From an uncultured Microbacterium sp. (GTDB taxonomy: Bacteria; Actinomycetota; Actinomycetes; Actinomycetales; Microbacteriaceae): a stretch of 18,553 bases of DNA. Shown here in pieces: positions 15,968 through 18,553 of the stretch. The position numbers were made by a program, and so were the translations under genes. The DNA lies in NCBI GenBank assembly GCA_937988695.1, contig CALKHM010000273.1, positions 1 through 18,553 of the forward strand, given 5' to 3'. Below the pieces are notes generated by a model. The model was not told the origin of the DNA, ran no database searches, and saw only the letters and a program-made list of their open reading frames with translations. Positions within the stretch are counted from its first letter, which is position 1, and the number at the start of each line of letters is the position of its first letter.

Positions 15968-16878
15968 GCCCTGATCCAGTCGGCGATCGCCTCCACCGTG
16001 GGCAGCGCGGTCGGATCGGCGGGCTCGTTGATGTGCGCGTGATCGGCGCCGGGCTCCAGATGCAGCGTGACGTCGACACCGGCATCGGCCAGCAGCGCGG
16101 CGAACGCCTCACCCGACGGGCGCAGCCCGTCGAGCTCGCACACCACGATGAGGGTGCGCGGGAATCCTTCGCCCGAGCCCAACCCCGCGAACACGTGCGG
16201 GTCGGCCAGCGCCTCGGCGGAGCCCGCATAGTTCAGGGCCAGTTGCGTCGTGGGCGACGCCGGATCGGGCAGGTGGCCGGGCCTGCCTCCGTCGGGATGG
16301 GCGACGGGGTAGACCAGCACGAGACCCGCCGGCAGTGCTGCCCCCGCGTCGCGCAGTTGCGCGGTGACGCCGGAGGTCAGCGCGCCGCCGGCGCTGGCGC
16401 CGCCGAGCAGGAGGGCGTCGGCGTCCACGCCGACGAGGTCGCGCGCGTGCGCGCGTGCATACTCCCACGCGGCGATCACGTCGTCGGACGGAACCGGATG
16501 GTGCACGTCGCCGAGGCACTTCGTGTAGTCGACGGCGAGCACTGGGATGCCACGGCTCGCAAGCTCGAGGGCGACCCAGTGCGCCTCGGGCATGTCGAGA
16601 TATCCGCCGATGAACGCGCCACCGTGCACCCAGACCAGCGCACGGCCCGACGCCACGGCGCTGTCGTCCCGGTACGCGCGTGCGGGCTGCGGTCCGTGCG
16701 CACTGGCGACGACGAGCTCGTGCGTGGTCACGTTCGCCAGTCGCGGGAAGCGGCGCTTCAGCGACGCCGTGTCGATGTCGGTGCGCGGATCGGCCGGCTC
16801 GCCGTGCTCGCGCAGCCAGCGCAGGGCATCGGGCAGCGGCATCCGCCTGATGTCGACGTCTGCTGATTCTTCCGTCAT
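15964..16878 (-). CDS. Alpha/beta-hydrolase esterase, hormone-sensitive-lipase family
   Basis: This 304-residue carboxylesterase-like protein has the oxyanion-hole motif HGGAFIGG (85-92), the nucleophile elbow GGASAGG with Ser162, a candidate acid Asp250 in CELDGLRPSG, and a candidate catalytic His280 in GADHAHIN. The fold is abhydrolase_3 (family IV esterase). It has no signal peptide. In this cluster a likely job is removing acetyl, malonyl or phenolic acyl groups from imported plant glycosides before the hydrolases and deglycosidases act; that role is inferred. A GAAGG ribosome binding site precedes the ATG at 16876-16878. The gene starts 18 bases after the fused deglycosidase gene and overlaps the GH140-type gene by ATGA. 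Confidence 0.87.
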   Translation of the reverse strand: MTEESADVDIRRMPLPDALRWLREHGEPADPRTDIDTASLKRRFPRLANVTTHELVVASAHGPQPARAYRDDSAVASGRALVWVHGGAFIGGYLDMPEAHWVALELASRGIPVLAVDYTKCLGDVHHPVPSDDVIAAWEYARAHARDLVGVDADALLLGGASAGGALTSGVTAQLRDAGAALPAGLVLVYPVAHPDGGRPGHLPDPASPTTQLALNYAGSAEALADPHVFAGLGSGEGFPRTLIVVCELDGLRPSGEAFAALLADAGVDVTLHLEPGADHAHINEPADPTALPTVEAIADWIRA

Positions 16879-16896
16879 GTCGTGGCCTTCACTCGA

Positions 16897-18366
16897 TCAG
16901 TCCGCCAGTGACCGCATCGTGGAGCGGATGAGGTCGTGCTGGCGGCGCACCAGCACGAGCGGGTCGACCTCGCCGAGCTCGGCGAACGCGTGTCCCTCCC
17001 ACTCGCTGGACCAGTACCCGCGGTATCCGCCCTCGACGAACACGCGCACGAGCTCGGGATAGTCGATCGCCGGCTCCTGTCCGCTCTCGTCGATGTCGTA
17101 GAACTTCGCGTGCACGTGCAGGATCTGCGGCATGATGTCAGCCCATTCGCGCGGGTCGACGTGGCCATGCATGTTGAAGGCGAGGTGGGCGAACGAGCCG
17201 AGCCGCCCGGGGTCGAAATCGCGCCCGCGCAGGTACCCGATGAACTCCTCCTGCCGTTCGCGCATCGCGGCATCCGTCGCCCAGATGCGCTGCAGCCTGG
17301 CCAGGGCCTGGTCGTCGAGCCCCGCGCGCTGCACGGCGCGCAGCAGGGTCGGTGACATCGCGCGCATGGTCGCAGAGAAGTCGGCGACGAATCCGAGCAG
17401 GGGCGAGTCCAGCTCGGCGTAGGTCTCGCGCACGCGCAGGATCTCGGGCGCGTTCGGCCCCATCGGTGCATGGATCTCGTAGGCGAGCTTCAGGTCGAGC
17501 CCTTCCGCGATCGGCAGCAGCCGGCGCAGCAGGTCGGGCTTGGCGGACTGGATGCGCACCAGCGGGAAGCCGAGCCGCTTGGCCCCCTCGAACATGAGCT
17601 TCGAGAACTCGAACTCCTCGTCGGGCGTCATGTCGCGATCGCGCCGCCTGCCCATGTCAAGGTTCGCGCCGAACGAGCTGGCGTCAAACCCGTGGCGGTC
17701 GAACGCCGCGCGCCAGCTCCGTTCGAAGTCGTCGGACACGTGCGGGTACGTGGGCAGCATCTGGGAGGCCACGATCTCGATGCCCGGGCCGATGCCCAGC
17801 TGCGAGACCCGGTCGAGCAGGCCGTCGAAGTCGAACCAGCCGGCGCGGAACTCGGCGCTGGCCGAGTACAGGGTCAGGCCGAGTCGGAACGGGTCGTCTT
17901 CTGCCGCCGGAGCAGGGGCGACATCCGTCACCAGCACGGGCACCGGAGCATCGCGATCTGTGACGGTGAGCGCGAGCTGCTGGTGCACGATGTTGGGCAC
18001 GTAGATGCCGGGGCCGCCGTCTCGACCGGGCGCGATCTGCATGTACGGCAGACGCAGCTCGCCGTGGATCGTCACCTCGTGCTGCTCGCCGAGAACGACG
18101 GGCACATCGCGGCGGGCGATGAGAAGAGGATGCTCCTGCAGGTACCAGAGCACCTCGCTGCGCGTGGGCAGGTCGGCGATGGCGTAGCGGATGCCACCGA
18201 GCTCGAACGTGAGATCGCCCTCGGGCACCTCCATGCCGTCTACGGTCACGCGGATCGTCGTCACCGACGACAGCCACAGACTGCGATACCACGGGATGGT
18301 CAGACTCAGGGCGAGGCCCTCGGGGTGCACTCGCAGGCTGTCGGCGGCGATGAGTCCGTTCGGCAT
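16897..18366 (-). CDS. Single-chain C-glycoside-deglycosidase-like protein (beta domain fused to alpha TIM barrel)
   Basis: This 489-residue protein joins in one chain what are two genes at 9399-10825. Residues about 1-135 match the DUF6379-type beta subunit (IPWYRSLWLSS, RVTVDG, LRLPYM at 105-109). A Pro/Ala/Asp-rich linker of about 20 residues (141-160) leads into an AP-endonuclease/xylose-isomerase-like TIM barrel (about 161-489). Metal-site residues of the alpha subunit recur in order: Glu297 and His299 in YEIHAP, Asp329 in VADFSA, His419 in VHAKFYDID, and Glu455 in SEWEGHAF. The expected reaction is cleavage of the sugar-aglycone bond of a 3-keto glycoside. The ATG at 18364-18366 is chosen for its AAGGAGAA ribosome binding site (18371-18378); in-frame starts up to 18465 lack one. 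It leads a unit with an esterase and two hydrolases and has no oxidase beside it, so it may rely on the GMC enzyme at 7909-9402. Confidence 0.83.
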   Translation of the reverse strand: MPNGLIAADSLRVHPEGLALSLTIPWYRSLWLSSVTTIRVTVDGMEVPEGDLTFELGGIRYAIADLPTRSEVLWYLQEHPLLIARRDVPVVLGEQHEVTIHGELRLPYMQIAPGRDGGPGIYVPNIVHQQLALTVTDRDAPVPVLVTDVAPAPAAEDDPFRLGLTLYSASAEFRAGWFDFDGLLDRVSQLGIGPGIEIVASQMLPTYPHVSDDFERSWRAAFDRHGFDASSFGANLDMGRRRDRDMTPDEEFEFSKLMFEGAKRLGFPLVRIQSAKPDLLRRLLPIAEGLDLKLAYEIHAPMGPNAPEILRVRETYAELDSPLLGFVADFSATMRAMSPTLLRAVQRAGLDDQALARLQRIWATDAAMRERQEEFIGYLRGRDFDPGRLGSFAHLAFNMHGHVDPREWADIMPQILHVHAKFYDIDESGQEPAIDYPELVRVFVEGGYRGYWSSEWEGHAFAELGEVDPLVLVRRQHDLIRSTMRSLAD

Positions 18367-18412
18367 GTCTTCTCCTTCGCGTGATCCGGCGACCTCGGGG
18401 GATCCGCTGCCC

Positions 18413-18446
18413 ATGCTAGCAACGTTTCTGTCGGTTTCAAACGAAA
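18413..18446 (-). promoter_or_regulatory. Candidate promoter and LacI-type operator of the fused deglycosidase unit
   Basis: On the minus strand a -35 element TTGAAA (18435-18440, 5 of 6 consensus) and a -10 element TAGCAT (18413-18418, 4 of 6) are spaced by 16 bases. Between them sits GCAACGTTTC on the plus strand (18419-18428), a near-palindrome centred on AACGTT of the kind bound by LacI-family sugar repressors. A second palindrome, TTTC-AAAC-GAAA (18435-18446), overlaps the -35 element. Both sites could hold a repressor. No LacI gene is in the window, so the regulator may lie to the right or elsewhere. Confidence 0.5.
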
Positions 18447-18460
18447 GTTCGCCGAATGTA

Positions 18461-18471
18461 CGCATAATGCG
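18461..18471. repeat. Perfect 11-base palindrome upstream of the fused deglycosidase promoter
   Basis: CGCAT-A-ATGCG is a perfect inverted repeat around one base, about 20 bases upstream of the candidate -35 element and about 28 bases before a possible rightward start codon at 18499. It could be an activator or shared divergent operator site. Its short length means chance is possible. Confidence 0.3.
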
Positions 18472-18498
18472 AGTCGCAGGCCTACGGCCCCAAAGATC

Positions 18499-18553
18499 GT
18501 GGACGCGCGGACAGTGCGCGAGCGCACCTCGATCGCCGACTACCCCTCGGCGG
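18499..18553 (+). CDS. Possible start of a divergent gene, cut by the window end
   Basis: A GTG at 18499-18501 opens a frame that runs to the window edge (18 full codons, beginning MDARTVRERTSIADYPSA if GTG is read as Met). Of these codons 17 end in G or C, much more than in the other two forward frames, which is the codon bias of real genes in this DNA. No good ribosome binding site is visible. The fragment is too short to identify. A divergent partner of the fused deglycosidase gene, such as a regulator or sugar enzyme, would fit, but nothing in the sequence shows which. Confidence 0.28.
   Translation, partial: MDARTVRERTSIADYPSA

Noticed and set aside
14036..16042. 668-codon forward frame opposite the GH35-like and GH140-type genes
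   Set aside because: It crosses two well-supported minus-strand genes and their gap and shows no family motif.
1..18553. CRISPR arrays, tRNA or rRNA genes, insertion sequences or phage genes
   Set aside because: No regularly spaced repeats, tRNA-like or rRNA sequence, transposase, integrase or phage structural gene was recognised on either strand.

Overview
The window is very GC-rich, and its lipobox, codon use and gene density fit an actinobacterium, most likely Microbacteriaceae (Microbacterium-like); that placement is an inference from composition and gene families. No rRNA, tRNA, CRISPR array or insertion sequence was seen. The window is almost fully coding and has no gene-free stretch over 300 bases; the longest are about 187, 156 and 149 bases. 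The first 49 bases are not biological: they are an Illumina TruSeq adapter with its index, so this is a contig end and the first gene is cut there.

Layout. Three transcription units run leftward and one short unit runs rightward. (A) 18366 to 12796, leftward: a fused C-glycoside-deglycosidase-like protein (beta domain joined to an alpha TIM barrel), an alpha/beta-hydrolase esterase, a GH140-type (apiosidase family) hydrolase and a GH35-like/DUF5597 hydrolase. (B) 10982 to 12789, rightward: an FAD aromatic-hydroxylase-like monooxygenase and a TetR regulator. (C) 10825 to 7909, leftward and divergent from B: stand-alone C-glycoside deglycosidase (CGD) beta subunit, CGD alpha subunit and a pyranose-oxidase/C-glycoside-3-oxidase-like GMC flavoenzyme, joined by 4-base ATGA overlaps. 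(D) 7759 to the left edge: sugar-binding lipoprotein, two ABC permeases, a GH43 hydrolase, a GH3 beta-glucosidase of the BglX type and a truncated GH106-like glycoside hydrolase, with gaps of 3 bases or 4-base overlaps after the first permease.

How it may work together (inference). A plant glycoside is bound by the lipoprotein and imported intact; none of the hydrolases shows a signal peptide. In the cytoplasm GH140, GH43, GH3, GH35-like and GH106-like enzymes and the esterase trim O-linked sugars and acyl groups. The GMC flavoenzyme oxidises C3 of the remaining sugar, and the deglycosidases then break the sugar-aglycone bond of the 3-keto intermediate. The FAD monooxygenase could begin breakdown of the aromatic aglycone, and the TetR protein could sense glycoside or aglycone. 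The locus thus looks like a catabolic island for decorated plant C-glycosides such as flavone C-glycosides.

The most unusual point is that one locus carries both a split (separate alpha and beta genes) and a single-chain (beta-alpha fused) version of the C-glycoside deglycosidase. Candidate operators were found in the promoters of units A and C, and a perfect 16-base-pair hairpin lies between the binding-protein and permease genes.
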